A DNA stretch of 64,000 nucleotides from Piliocolobus tephrosceles (lineage: Eukaryota > Chordata > Mammalia > Primates > Cercopithecidae): assembly GCF_002776525.5 (NCBI RefSeq), contig NC_045441.1, forward strand, positions 128,950,740-129,014,739. The letters are read 5' to 3'. Below are positions 35,567 to 47,469 of this stretch, in pieces. Under the pieces are notes generated by a model that did not search any database, had not been told where the DNA came from, and saw only the letters and a program-made list of their open reading frames with translations. Position numbers and translations under genes: made by a program. The stretch's first letter is position 1. The number at the start of each line of letters is the position of its first letter.

Positions 35567-35879
35567 AGGATGGAGGGGATCATGGTGGACAGAAGATAGG
35601 ACTAGATTGCAGCTCCAGACAGAGCAGCATCTGGAGGCTTCCATGGTGAATTTTAGCTCCAGATCAACTGTAAGAATAAACCATCAATCCTGAGGGGACC
35701 CACAGACCCTCTGAAGGAAGCAGATTGCTCCTGCACGACCCAGGAGACACCCCAGATGTTGAGTGCCCCAACTGCAGAGGTGGGAAAGGGAGACCCTCCT
35801 CTCCCAACACACTCCCCCAATATTGAATAGGAGAAATATTCTAAGACATAGACAGCTTAAAGAAAAAAATAAAATAAAA

Positions 35880-36580
35880 AATTCAGGAAACTTTGGATAC
35901 ACTTTTAGAAATGTGAAATGCTCTGGAAAGTCTCAGCAATAGAACTGAACAAGTACAAGAAAGAAATTCAGAGCTCAAAGACAAGGTCTTCGAATTAACC
36001 CAATCCAACAAAGACAAAGAAAAAAGAATAAGAAAATACGAACAAAGCCTACAAGAAGTCTGGGATTATGTTAAATGACCAAACCTAAGAATAATTGGTG
36101 TTCCTGAGGAAGAAGAGCATTCTAAAAGCTTGGAAAACATATTTGGGGGAATAATCAAGGAAAAGATCCCCAGTCTAGCTAGAGACCTAGACATCCAAAT
36201 ATGAGAAATACAAAGAACATGTGGGAAATTCATCCCAAAAAGATCTTTGCCTAGGCACATTGTCATCAGGTTATCCAAAGTTGAGACAAAGGAAAGAATC
36301 TTAAGAGCTGTGAGACAGAAGAACCAGGTAACCTGTAAAGGAAAACCAATCAGATGAACCACAGATTTCTCAAAAGAATCCCTATAAGCTAGAAGGGATT
36401 GGGGACCTGTCCTCCAGCATCTCAAACAAATCAATTATCAGCCAAGAATTTTGTATCCAGTGAAATTAAGCATCATATATGAAGGAAAGATACAGTTGTT
36501 TTCAGACAAACAAATGCTGAGAGAATTGCCATTACTAAACTACCACTACAAGAACTGGTAAAAGGAGCTCTAAATCTTGA
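35880..36580 (+). pseudogene. L1 ORF1 remnant
   Basis: ORF1 encodes the L1 RNA-binding chaperone. Recognisable pieces are the end of the coiled coil, the 'RPNLRIIGVPE'-like start of the RRM region (here preceded by a stop at about 36076), and the C-terminal domain with 'RRDWGP' and 'QPRILYP' text. In-frame stops (for example about 36076, 36203, 36356) break it. Confidence 0.8.
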
Positions 36581-37003
36581 AACAAATCCTGGAAACACAT
36601 CAAAACATAACCTCTTTAAAGCATAAATCACACAAGACCTATACAACAAAAATACAAGCTAAAAAGCAAAAGCAAAAAACAACAACAAAAATCCAAAGTA
36701 CACAGACAACAAAGAGCCCAATTAATGCAATAGTACCTCACATTTCAATACTAACATTGAATGTAAATGGCCTAAATGCTCCACTTAAAAGATACAGAAC
36801 TGCAGAATGGATAAGAACTCACCAACCAACTATCTGCTGCTTTCAGGAGACTCACCTAACACGTAAGGACTCACATAAACTTAAAGGGGTGGAAAAAGGC
36901 ATTTCATGCAAATGGATACCAAAAGTGAGCAGAGCAAGGGTAGCTATTCTTATATCAGACAAAACAAATCATAAAGCAACAGTAGTTAAAACAGACAAAG
37001 AGG

Positions 37004-37286
37004 CGCTGTGTGTGGTGGCTCATGCCTGTAATCCCAGCACTTTGAGTCACAAGGTCAGGAGTTCATGACCAGTGTGGCCAACATAGTGAAACCCCATCTC
37101 TACTAAAAAAAAAAAATTAGCAGGGTATGGTAGTAGGTGCCTGTAGTCCCAGCTACTTGGGAGGCTGAGGCAGGAGAATCACTTGAATCCGGGAGACAGA
37201 GGTTGCAGTGAGCTGAAATTACACCACTGCACTCCAGCCTGGGTGACACAGAAAGACTCTTTCTCAAAAAATAAAAAAAAGAGAGA
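37004..37286 (+). repeat. Alu in L1 ORF2
   Basis: Target repeat GACAAAGAGG at 36994-37003 and 37287-37296. About 20 bases around the box after 'agcactttg' are deleted. Confidence 0.92.
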
Positions 37287-38033
37287 GACAAAGAGGGACA
37301 TTATACAATGGTAAAAGGCCTTGTCCAACAGTAAAATATCACAATCCTAGACATATATGCACCTAACACTGGAGCTTCCAAATTTATTAAACAATTACTA
37401 ATAGGCCTAAGAAATGTGATAGATAGCAACACAGTAATAGTGGGGGACTTCAGTATTCCACCGACAGCTCTAGACAGGTTATCAAGACAGAAAGTCAACA
37501 AAGAAACAATGGATTTAAACTATACCTTGGAACGGATGGACTTAACCGACATATACAGAACATTTCATCCAACAGCTGCAGAATACACATTCTATTCAAC
37601 ATCACATGGAACTTTCTCCAAGATCAACCATATGAGAGGCCATAAAATGAGCCTCAATAAATTTAAGAAAATTGAAATTGTGTCAAGCACTCTCGTAGAC
37701 CACAACAGAATAAAACTGGAAATCAACTCCAAAAGGATCCTTCAAAACCATGCAAATACATGGAAATTATTCAATAACCTGCTCCTGAATGAGCATTGGG
37801 TAAAAAACAAAATCAAGATGGAAATTTAAAAAATTCTTCTAACTGAATGACAATAATGACACAACCTATCAAAACCTCATAGCCCTAAATGCCTACATCA
37901 AAAAGTCTGAAAGAGCACAAACGTACAACTAAGGTCACACCTCAAGGAACTAGAGAAACAGGACCAAACTGAACCCAAACCCAGTAGAAGAAAGGAAATA
38001 ACCAAGATCAGAGCAGAACTAAATGAAATTGAA

Positions 38034-38053
38034 ACACACACACACACACACAC
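38034..38053 (+). repeat. (CA)n microsatellite within L1
   Basis: About ten CA units at a naturally A/C-rich part of ORF2. Confidence 0.9.
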
Positions 38054-38474
38054 AAATGTAAAAGAAAAATGAAACAAAAAACTGGCTCTTTGAAAATATA
38101 AACAAAATTGATAGACCATTAGCAAGATTAACCAAGAAAAGAAGAGAGAAAACCCAAATAACTTCACTGAGAAATGCAACAGGAGATATTACAGCAGACA
38201 CCACTACAATACAAAAGATCATTCAGGGCTACTATGAACACCTTTATGCACATAAACTAAAAAACCTAGTTGAGATGGATAAATTCCTGGAAAAATACAA
38301 TCCTCTAGCTTAAATCAGGAAGCATTAGATACCCTGAAGAGACCAATAACAAATAGTGAGATTGAAATGGTAATTTAAAAATTACCAATAATAATAACAA
38401 AAAAAGTCTAGGACCATAAGGATTCACAGCAGAATTCTACCAGACATTCAAAGAAGAATTGGTTCAATACTTTT

Positions 38475-38774
38475 TTTTTTTTTTTTTTCAGACGGAGTCT
38501 CACTCTGTCGCCCAGTCTGGAGTGCAGTGGCACAATCTCAGCTCACTGCAAGCTCCACCTCCCGGGTTCACCCAATTCTCCTGCCTCAGTCTCCGGAGTA
38601 GCTGTGACTACAGGCGCCCGCCACCTCGCCCGGCTAGTTTTCTGTATTTTTTTTTTAGTAGAGACGGGGTTTCACTGTGTTAGCCAGGATGGTCTCGATC
38701 TCCTGACCTCATGATCCGCCCGTCTCGGCCTCCCAAAGTGCTGGGATTACAGGCTTGAGCCACCACGCCCGGCC
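38475..38774 (-). repeat. Young AluY of Old World monkey type in L1
   Basis: Near-consensus with 'gccacctcgcccggctag' and 'gattacaggcttgagcc'. Exact 14-base target repeat GGTTCAATACTTTT at 38461-38474 and 38775-38788. Confidence 0.95.
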
Positions 38775-39155
38775 GGTTCAATACTTTTGACACCATTCCA
38801 CAAAATAGAGAAAGAAGGAACCCTCCCTAACTCATTCTATGAAGCCAGCATCACCCCAGTACCAAAACCAGGAAAGGACATAACCAAAAAGGAAAACTAC
38901 AGACCAATATCCTTGATGAACATAGATACTAAAATTCTTAATGAAATACTAGCTAACTGAATTCAACAACATATCAAAAAGATAATCCACCATGATCAAG
39001 TTGGTTTCATAACAGGGATGAAGGGGTGGTTTAACATACACAAGTCAATAAATGTGATATACCACATAAACAGAATTAAAAACAAGAATCATGTGATAAT
39101 AGATGCAGAAAAAGCATCTGATAAAATCCAGCATCCCTTTATGATTAAAATTCTC

Positions 39156-39450
39156 GGCCAGGTGTGGTGCCTCACGCCTGTAATCACAGCACTTTGGGAG
39201 GCTGAGGTGGGCGGATCATGAGGTCAGGAGATCGAGACCATCCTGACTAACATGGTGAAACTCCATCTCTACTAATAATACAAAAAAAATCAGCTGGGCA
39301 TGGTGGTGGGCACCTGTAGTCCCAGCTACTAGGGAGGCTGAGGCAGGAGAATGGCGTGAACCTTGGAGGCAGAGCTTGCAGTGAGCTGAGATCATGCCAC
39401 TGCACTCCAGTCTGGAGACAGTGAGACTCCATCTCAAAAAAAAAAAAAAA
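39156..39450 (+). repeat. AluY-like in L1 ORF2
   Basis: Starts 'ggccaggtgtggtgcctcac'. Target repeat AAATTCTC at 39148-39155 and 39451-39458. Confidence 0.93.
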
Positions 39451-41325
39451 AAATTCTCAGCAAAGTCAGCATACAAGGGACTTACCTTAATGTAATAAAA
39501 GCCATCTATCACAAACCCACAGCCAATATAATACTGAATGGGGAAAAGTTGAAAGCATTCCCTCTGAGAAATGGAACAAGACAAGGATGTCCACTCTCAC
39601 CACTCTCCTCTTCAACATAGTACTGGAAGTCCTAGCCAGAGCAATCAGATAAGAGAAAGAAATAAACGGCATCCAAATTGCTAAAGAGGAAGTCAAACTG
39701 TCACTGTTTGCTGACAATACAATCATTTACCTTGAAAACTCTTAGGACTCCTCCAGAAAGCTCCTAGAACTGATAAAAGAATTCAGCAGTTTATGGATAC
39801 AAGATTAATGTACACACATCAGAGCTCTCCTATACACCAACAGTGACCAAGCAGAGAATCAAATCAAGAACTCAACCCCTTTTACAATAGCTGCAAAAAT
39901 AAATAACAAATAAATAAATAAATAAAATACTTAGGAATATACCTAACGAAGGAGTTGAAAGGCCTCTACAGGGAAAACTACAAAATGCTGCTGAAAGAAA
40001 TCATAGATGACACAAACAAATGGAAACGCATCCATGCTCATGGATGGGTCGAATCAATATTGAAAAAATGATCATACTGCCAAAAGCAATCTACAAATTC
40101 AGTGCAATCCCCAGCAAAATACCACCATCATTCTTCACAGAATTAGAAAAAACAATCCTAAAATTCATACAGAACCAAAAAAGAGCCTGCATAGCCAAAG
40201 CAAGACTAAGCAAAAAGAACATATCTAGAGGCATCACATTACCTGATTTCAAACTATACTATAAGCCCATCATCACCCAAACAGCATGGTACTCGTATAA
40301 AAATAGGCACACAGACCAATGGAACCAAATAGAGAACCCGCAAATAAACCCAAATACTTACAGTCAAATGATCTTCAACAAAGCAAATGAAAACGTAAAG
40401 TGAGGAAAGACAACTTTTTTCAACAAATGGTACTGAGATAATTGGCTAGCCACATGTAGGAGAACGAAACTGGATTCTCATCTCTCACTTTCTACAAAAA
40501 TTAACTCAAGATGAGTTAAAGACTTAAACCTAAGACCTGAAACTATAAAAATTCTAGGTATAACACTGTAAAAACCCTTCTAGACATTGGCTTAGGCAAG
40601 GATTTCATGACCAAGAACCTGAAAGCAAATGCCTTAAAAACAAAGACAAAGAGCTGGGACCTAATCAAACTAAACAGCTTCTGCACAGCAAGAGGAACAG
40701 TCGGTAGAGTAAGCAGACAACCCACAGAGTGGGAAGAAATCTTCACAATCTGTACATCTGACCAAGGACTCACATCCAGACTCTACAATGAACTCAAACA
40801 AATCAGTAAGAAAAAAACAGAAAATCCCATCAAAAAGTGGGCTAACAACATGAATAGATAATTCTCGAAAGAAGATATACAAAGGAAAATAAGTCATTAT
40901 TTGAAAAAGATACTTGAACACGCATGTTCATAGCAGCACAATCCACAATTGCAAAATCATGGAACCAACCCAAATGCCCATTAATCAATGAGTGGATAAA
41001 GAAACTGTGGTATATGTATACTATGAAATACTATGCAGTCATAAAAAGGAATGACTTAACAGCATTTGTTGACCTGGATGAGATTGGAGACTATTATTCT
41101 AAGTGAAATAACTCAGAAATGGAAAACCAAACACTGTTCTCACTGATATGTGGGATCTAAGCTATGAGGATGCAAAGGCATAAGAATGATACAATGGACT
41201 TTGGGGACTTGGGGGAAAGTATGGGAGGTAGGCAAGGGATACAAGACTACAAATATGGTTCAGTGTATACTGTTCAGGTGATGGTTGCACCAAAATCTCA
41301 GAAATCTCCACTAAAGAACTTACTC

Positions 41326-41615
41326 GGCCGGGCACGGTGGCTCAAGCCTGTAATCCCAGCACTTTGGGAGGCCGAGATGGGCGGATCACGAGGTCAGGAG
41401 ATTGAGACCATCCTGGCTAACATGGTGAAACCTCATCTCTACTAAAAAAAATACAAAAAATTAGCTGGGCGAGGTGGCGGGCGCCTGTAGTCCCAGTTAC
41501 TCGGGAGGCTGAGGCAGGAGAATGGTGTAAACCTGGGAGGCGGAGCTTGCAGTGAGCTGAGATCCGGCCATTGCACTCCAGCTTGGGCGACAGAGCCAGA
41601 CTCCGTCTCAAAAAA
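41326..41615 (+). repeat. Young AluY of Old World monkey type in L1 3' UTR
   Basis: Near-consensus with 'ggctcaagcctgtaat' and 'gagatccggccattgcac', and a short pure A tail. Exact 13-base target repeat AAAGAACTTACTC at 41313-41325 and 41616-41628. Confidence 0.95.
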
Positions 41616-41688
41616 AAAGAACTTACTCATGTAACTAAATACCACTTGTACCCCAACAACTTATGGAAAAAGAAAAAAGAAAAACAGG

Positions 41689-41950
41689 CTGGGCATGGTG
41701 GCTCACGCCTGTAATCCCAGCACTTTTGGAGGCTGAGGTGGGTGGATCACAAGGTCAGGAGTTCGAGACCAGACTGGCCAATATGGTGAAACCCCGTCTC
41801 TACTAAAAATACAAAAATTAGCTGGGCGTGGTGGCGGGCGCCTGTAGTCCCAGCTACTTGGGAGGCTGAGGCAGAAGAATCGCTTGAACCCGGGAGGCAG
41901 AGGTTGCAGTGAGCTGAGATCAAGCCACTGCACTCCAGCCTGGGAGACAA

Positions 41951-41975
<25 letters not shown>
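41689..41975 (+). repeat. AluS-like just beyond the L1 tail
   Basis: Full Alu with a pure 26-base A tail (41949-41974). It inserted into or next to the L1 A-rich tail. Confidence 0.92.
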
Positions 41976-41981
<6 letters not shown>

Positions 41982-42379
41982 GCAAAAGGCACACCAAGTT
42001 GCTTCTTGTGCTCTCAACCAGCTGGTGAGTTCTCCAAGGGCAGGGGCCAGGTCTCCTATCTGGTTACAGTTCTGGAATCTTCTGCCAATGGCAAGGATGC
42101 TCTGCTAGCATGTGGTTGAAGGTAGTAAAGTTAAGAAGTCCACATCCATCAACCCCACCCCAGCACCCCAGGACTCACTGTGGGGCTCCTGCTCCTTCAG
42201 TGGGTCCCCTGTGGCTCTCTCCCCAACAACCTGGGCTGGGGTTGGAGTGCCGCTGTTTGCTGTGCTGTGAATGGTCCTTTGTTGCTGTATGAGGCCTCCT
42301 CTTTCCTTCAACTCCAGGCTCAGAGGAGGTTCCTCAGGGAAGTGTTTTCTGTTTCCAAAGGAACTTATGACTTATGAGC

Positions 42380-42475
42380 CCCCTCTCAGCCCTGCTTTTA
42401 TCCCATCTCTGTCTCTCACAATGCCTGGCACATAGTTGGTGCCTAGTAAATGCTGACTGGAGGCTAATTCCAACC
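42380..42475 (+). repeat. L2 LINE 3' end
   Basis: 'cacaatgcctggcacatagt' followed by 'tggtgcctagtaaatgctga' is the L2 terminus. Confidence 0.7.
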
Positions 42476-43189
42476 TCTAAGCTCTGCCTGGTGCTTTCTT
42501 CCTGTGGTTCTTCTCTTGGCCTTCACGGTTCCATACAAATCTAAATTTTCTTGCCCATGTGACCCACTTCCTTTCCTGAAAGCTTGCTGTGTTTTCAGTT
42601 TGTGTCAATTTGCCATGCACTGTCCCAGTCGTTGCAGATGGACTGTTTTTTTGTCCCTTCTTATCCTGTAGAGCAGACACCATGCCATGTACTTAATGCA
42701 CACTTCTTAATTATTAGGTATATGCGTGAATTTGGAAAAAAGACAAAAAGAATTCTTTTCTTTAAAAAGACAGTTTTAAACTAGGCATAGTACACTTCGA
42801 TTGTTTTCCCAAAACTGCCTTGGACACCATTTTTCCATGATGATTATTTGATTTAAAGTGACCAGTGTGTGGCTGAACTGTGTGAACTGGGGCATCGGGG
42901 GATCAGGGCTGCACCACCAGGCTGGAGATGGAGCTGGGGATAGAGACTGTATTAGCTGGAAGTACATGGAGCACATGTTAAGACGATTAACACACAAGAT
43001 AACACATTTTAAAAACTAATTTTTTCCCATATAAAATGGTTTAAAATTCTTACTTCTGGAAGAGATTTGATGTACAAGAAATGAGTTGTACGAGGTGAAT
43101 GTTGCTCGAGGCAACCGTAAGTCCTAGCGTATTTAATCTTTCAAGCAACACCTAAGGACTGGCAGCTGGGTTCCTGTGAGAAGGATAAA

Positions 43190-43370
43190 GATTGCTTTAT
43201 TCTTTAAGAACCAGTGTAAAGAAATAGCTCAGATAGCGCTAGTGGATTTCTTTCTGGGATGGGGTTCTGGGTGATTTCTTTTCCCTTCTTTTAGTCTTTC
43301 TGCATCTTTTGTATTTCTTTAATGAGTGTGAATATTTAGCAAAAAAAGAGAAATTTTACTAAAAAGAATG
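43190..43370 (+). repeat. Ancient L1 3' UTR fragment
   Basis: 'gggttctgggtgatttcttt' and 'tctgcatcttttgtatttct' resemble L1M 3' ends. Confidence 0.4.
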
Positions 43371-43645
43371 GGAAACTGCTCCTTTCTAGTGGCGAAGGGG
43401 AAAGCAGTTTCACGCTTTAGGTGTGAGGTTTCAGGACTGTAGTCTAACTATTTCTTCCAGTGGAGTAGAATGTCTGAAAGGATTTGGAGTAACAGGGCTG
43501 ATGAAGTGGCAAGGAAGGTGGGTAGCTATCTAACCAAGTATGTGAACATGGCCTGGATGGTCTTGTAGTAACAAGCTGCGCTTAAGGCTCAGGTACCAAG
43601 ACCCAGAGGTACGTAATCAACTCGACATCAAAAATAGGAATTCAG

Positions 43646-44084
43646 GCTGGGTGTGGTGGCTTATGTCCATAATCCCAGGGCTTTGGGAGGGCAAAGTGGG
43701 AGGATCGCTTGAGCCCAGGGGTTTGAGACCAGCCTGGGCAACAAAGAGAGACCCTGTTTCTACCAAAAAAAAAAAAAAAAAAATTAAAAATTAGCCAGGT
43801 GTGGTGTTGCATGTCTGTAATCTCAGCTACTTGGGAGGCTGAGGTCGGAGGATCTCTTGAGCCCAGGAGGTTGAGGCTACAATGAGCTGTGATTGCACCA
43901 CTACACGCGCACTCCAGCCTGGGTCACAGGGCAAGATCCTGTCTGTAGTCCCAGCTACTTGGGAGGCTGAGGCAGGAGAATCACCTGAACCCAGGAGGCA
44001 GAGGTTGCAATGAGCCGAGATCACATCACTGCACTCCAGCCTGGGCAATGAGAGTGAAACTCTGTCTCAAAAAAAAAAAAAAAA
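43646..44084 (+). repeat. Three-arm Alu (left-right-right)
   Basis: A left arm and A-rich linker (43646-43785) are followed by a J-like right arm (to about 43938) and then a second, S-like right arm (43939-44068) with the poly-A tail. The whole 439 bases is flanked by GGAATTCAG at 43637-43645 and 44085-44093, so it behaves as one insertion. Confidence 0.9.
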
Positions 44085-44093
44085 GGAATTCAG

Positions 44094-46222
44094 ATTCAGA
44101 ATAAGTTAGTGTTCTGATCAAGTCCATTCTAAGACCAGTTTAAATTGAAATGTGATTGGTGATTATTAAGATTTAAGACTATCACAGATTATTAAGACTT
44201 AAGTTTACCACTATCCCTGGAAGTTCCTTTCCCAGAGAGCTTGGTCTACATGTGAGAACTGGACTTTAATTCTAGACCCACATCTACTCCAGACTATATT
44301 TAAAAGGCAGCATTGGGATGGAATATGGGAGCCAAGATGAGAAATCTGAAGAGGAAGAAGCCATGTAGGTATTCCCTGGCACAATGAGAGGTGAGCTCTG
44401 GAAAAGGCAACCCGTCTCTAGCATATGGGGACTGAAGATCAATTTGCTCACCATTTCCCAACTTCTGTTCCTAAAAGTGTTTGGGAAATTATGTCTAAAT
44501 CAAGCCCTTCTTGGAGATTCATAGCATAGCAAAGGCCCTGAAAGGTTATTTAATAAAGAAACCTGTTCGGCTTTATTTAACCAGTGTTTTCCCAGCGTCT
44601 TTGCTAAAGTGCTGCTTCCTATGGCCGTGGTGGGATGGGCAAGGGACCCACCGAGATGGTCCCTTGAAAAGGGCGGTCGGATGAATTGGTAGCTGCACAA
44701 CCAGTGGAAATGGAGGGGCCACAAGACAGAGGAATAAAACATTCAGATTGCCCCTTTGCAAGCTCTGAGATTCCAGAGTTGATGTCTTGTTTCCTTCAGG
44801 GCACAGAAAATATGGAGTCTAGCGAACAGAAGCAGGGCGCATGCGTAGGAGTGGTCCAGGTTTACACTAAAGGAAGTGAATAGTACCCACAGCTGTCTGG
44901 CAAGGTGGCAAGAGAGCGCCTCGGAGGTCGTGAGTGTCCCTCACCATCTGTAGGAATGCCACAAAAGCCCTTGCTGCCAGGCATGAGCAGCTGGTACAGA
45001 AGGCCACCGAGGGCCTTCCCGATCTGGACTCCATGACTTCTATGCCCGTTGGCGCTCTTGCAAGGGCCAGTCTGTGCTGCCGCTCAGGAAAAGCAAGTCA
45101 GGTGCCATACAAGCCACCCAATGGCGGCTGCTACTTCTTCTGCCTGGGCACCTCATCATCCTCAGCAGTAGTTCCTAGGTGTGAGGGTGGCGAGGAGCTC
45201 AGAAATACAGAAGTGGCTTTTACGGGCCTCGTGGTAGCTTCATGCCTGACTCTTGTTCTCTCCTCTCTTGGCCCGGCCTCTTGGTCTTTCTGGATCACCA
45301 GCCAGTCAGACTCTCCTTTGAGAAGCAGAAGGTCTTGGGCGGGGTCTTGAAATGCAGGGAAGAATTGACTTGGCAGAGGAGAGGAAAGGGAAAATTTCAG
45401 GTGGGGAAGTAGCCCAGGCAAAAGCAACATGAGAGTTTGTAACATTTGCTGGAGCAAAACATTAGGAGTGTGAATAATAGACACGGTTAAGAAATACATT
45501 TTAAAGGCCGTGGATAATTTTCAGTGCCTCCAAGCATCTAGAGAGGGATGCATGCTATTTCCCTTTTTTAATTTTTTTGTATTTTTGTCTAGGATATGAT
45601 GGGTACTTCGATTTAATAACTCAGTGATGAGCTTGGAGATAAAATTGAGCCTGCTATGAAAACTAGGTCTGTGGCTTCCTTGAGGACCGTTTCTACAGAA
45701 TATTATTTTTTTGTTTTCTCGCTCTTAAATGGTTATACACAATATCCCTATCCTTCTCCTCACTTTATTGATTTTCCAGAACAAGAGTACGAGGTATGAC
45801 TATAAAGTAACGTGACTGATTATTTTAGCATACACTCCGGTACTTATACAGCCAAATGAATTTTATGACCTTCAAAGGCATTTTCCTGATAGGCTCAACC
45901 CTTACTGCAGATATGCCACTATCAGAAAACATATTCCTAGCACTTTTTGTGGGAATGGCTCTTGGTGCCTAGATGCAGTCCTTTGAAAGCCCTCAAGGCA
46001 ACACATCTTTGTGGAGAATGGATTGATTTTTAAAAAACAGTCCACATTTTGGCAAATAGATGATTAAACAGAGTAATATTATTTGCAATATATAAAAAAA
46101 ATGTGATTATAAAACAATGCAGAGCTTGCAGAAGAGGGGTATGAACCAGTTCTGGAAGCCTGGGAATTTTGTTGAGGGGCCACACTCACTGGCGTAGGAG
46201 TTGGTTTTCATTTTTGGTTTTG
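44094..46222. other. Low-repeat intronic block with a 138-codon frame
   Basis: Mostly unique. The + strand frame 44934-45350 encodes no domain I know. It overlaps a 122-codon frame on the other strand, and its region is richer in CpG than its surroundings. I do not call it a gene. Confidence 0.4.
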
Positions 46223-46541
46223 GTTTTTTTTCTTTTCTTTTCTTTTCTTTTTGAAACAGAGTCTCACTCTTGTCGCCCACGCTGGAGTGCAGTGGCCTGA
46301 TCTTGGCTCACTGCAACCTCCACCTTCCAGGTTCATGCGATTCTCCTGCCTCAGTCTCCCAAGTAGCTGGAATTATAGGCATGAGCCACCATGCCCAGCT
46401 AATTTTTGTATATTTTCAGTAGAGACGGGTTTCACCATATTGGCCAGGCTGGTCTCGAACTCCTGATCTCAGGCGATCCGCCTGCCTCGGCCTCCCAAAG
46501 TGCTGGGATTACAGGTACAGGTGTGAGCAACCGCTCCCAGC
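46223..46541 (-). repeat. AluS-like with (TTTTC)n tail
   Basis: Ends 'gagcaaccgctcccagct', with a small duplication 'acaggtacaggt' near the end. Confidence 0.9.
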
Positions 46542-47469
46542 TGGTTTTGGTTTTTAAAGAAAACAATAGCAACGGTCTTAATACTTATGGTCATACCGTC
46601 TCTCATCTAGTAAGGAATTCAGGCTTCTGGTAGCATCTGTTTTGGGGGCAGAGATGAAAGAAGAATCTTATTCGTTGTATAAGCAAAGCAAAACACCAGA
46701 TTGATGTGTGTCCATTACTGAGCTGTGTGAATGGGTGCTCAGCGCTGGCTTCCCTGGGAGGAAGTGACTCTCCCAGAAATACAATGATTGAATGAACTCT
46801 TCCCCTACCCCCAATGCCATCATAACAACAAACCTAACAACTATCGCTTGCCATCGAAGGGAAGTACGCTGTCTATGGGAACCCTGTAGCCTTATACGGA
46901 CTTGTTTTTTACTTGCAGGAATAGCATGCATCTGGACATGGGAATGAGACTGGGGAGAAAGGGATGGGGCAGATGCTCACACTGGTATTCATTGGTAATT
47001 CAATTACTAAGAGCCACCTCTTTCCTGGTTTACCAGAGATAGGTGCTGTTGCACAACTTCCTGGTGGATAGAGTGGGGAGTGCCGGCTGATAGGGGAGTT
47101 CCCTGGAGCCCTTGGCTCTCTCTGTTGCCTTCAGCCTCAGCCCTCAGTGCAGAGTTTGGCCCTGAGCCACGCTGTGGGGACCTCCTAAACTTCCCCTATG
47201 TCCTCCAAAGGTGTGCTTCTTAGGTTTCGCCTCAGCAGTCAGCCAGTTCCCGAACACAATCTCAGAAAGAGGCCAGCCCCTTTTATCCCCTCGAAGGTGT
47301 CTAGAAAAAACTGTGTCAGAGATGATCTGAAAGCAAAGCCAAGCTCTACAAATAGTGACTTCCACCAATGCCTTGTTTCCCTGCGCACTGCACACTCTCC
47401 CCCCCGGAAAGCCAGTGCCATATTCCCAAACCAGCAGCTGCCTCCACTTTCTGATCCGAAAGGTGCCCT

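Larger units (their letters stand above)
36690..41160 (+). pseudogene. L1 ORF2 remnant (endonuclease/reverse transcriptase)
   Basis: The endonuclease start is clear, with 'ILTLNVNGLN' (the catalytic Asn) and 'CCFQETHL' (the catalytic Glu) near 36760-36865. The 'VIVGDF' and 'LVDHNRI' motifs follow after the first Alu. In the reverse transcriptase, 'DAEKASDKIQHPFM' lies near 39110 and the active-site box reads FADN at about 39709-39720, where functional elements have FADD. Stops, frameshifts and three Alus inactivate it. Confidence 0.85.
35567..41670 (+). mobile_element. Nearly complete, inactive L1 (old L1PA/L1PB-like) split by four Alus
   Basis: In order: short 5' UTR (35567 to about 35880), ORF1 remnant (to about 36580), ORF2 endonuclease, reverse transcriptase and C-terminal parts (about 36690-41160), then 3' UTR ending 'accacttgtaccccaacaac' and an A-rich tail near 41670. 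Four Alus interrupt it (37004-37286, 38475-38774, 39156-39450, 41326-41615), each with target repeats. Stops and frameshifts are frequent throughout, so it cannot move. It is a passive intronic insertion in sense orientation to TBXAS1. Confidence 0.92.

Noticed and set aside
44934..45350. 138-codon frame considered as a gene
   Set aside because: Opposite-strand frame of similar length, no known domain, no clear exon signals. Kept only as a low-interest region.
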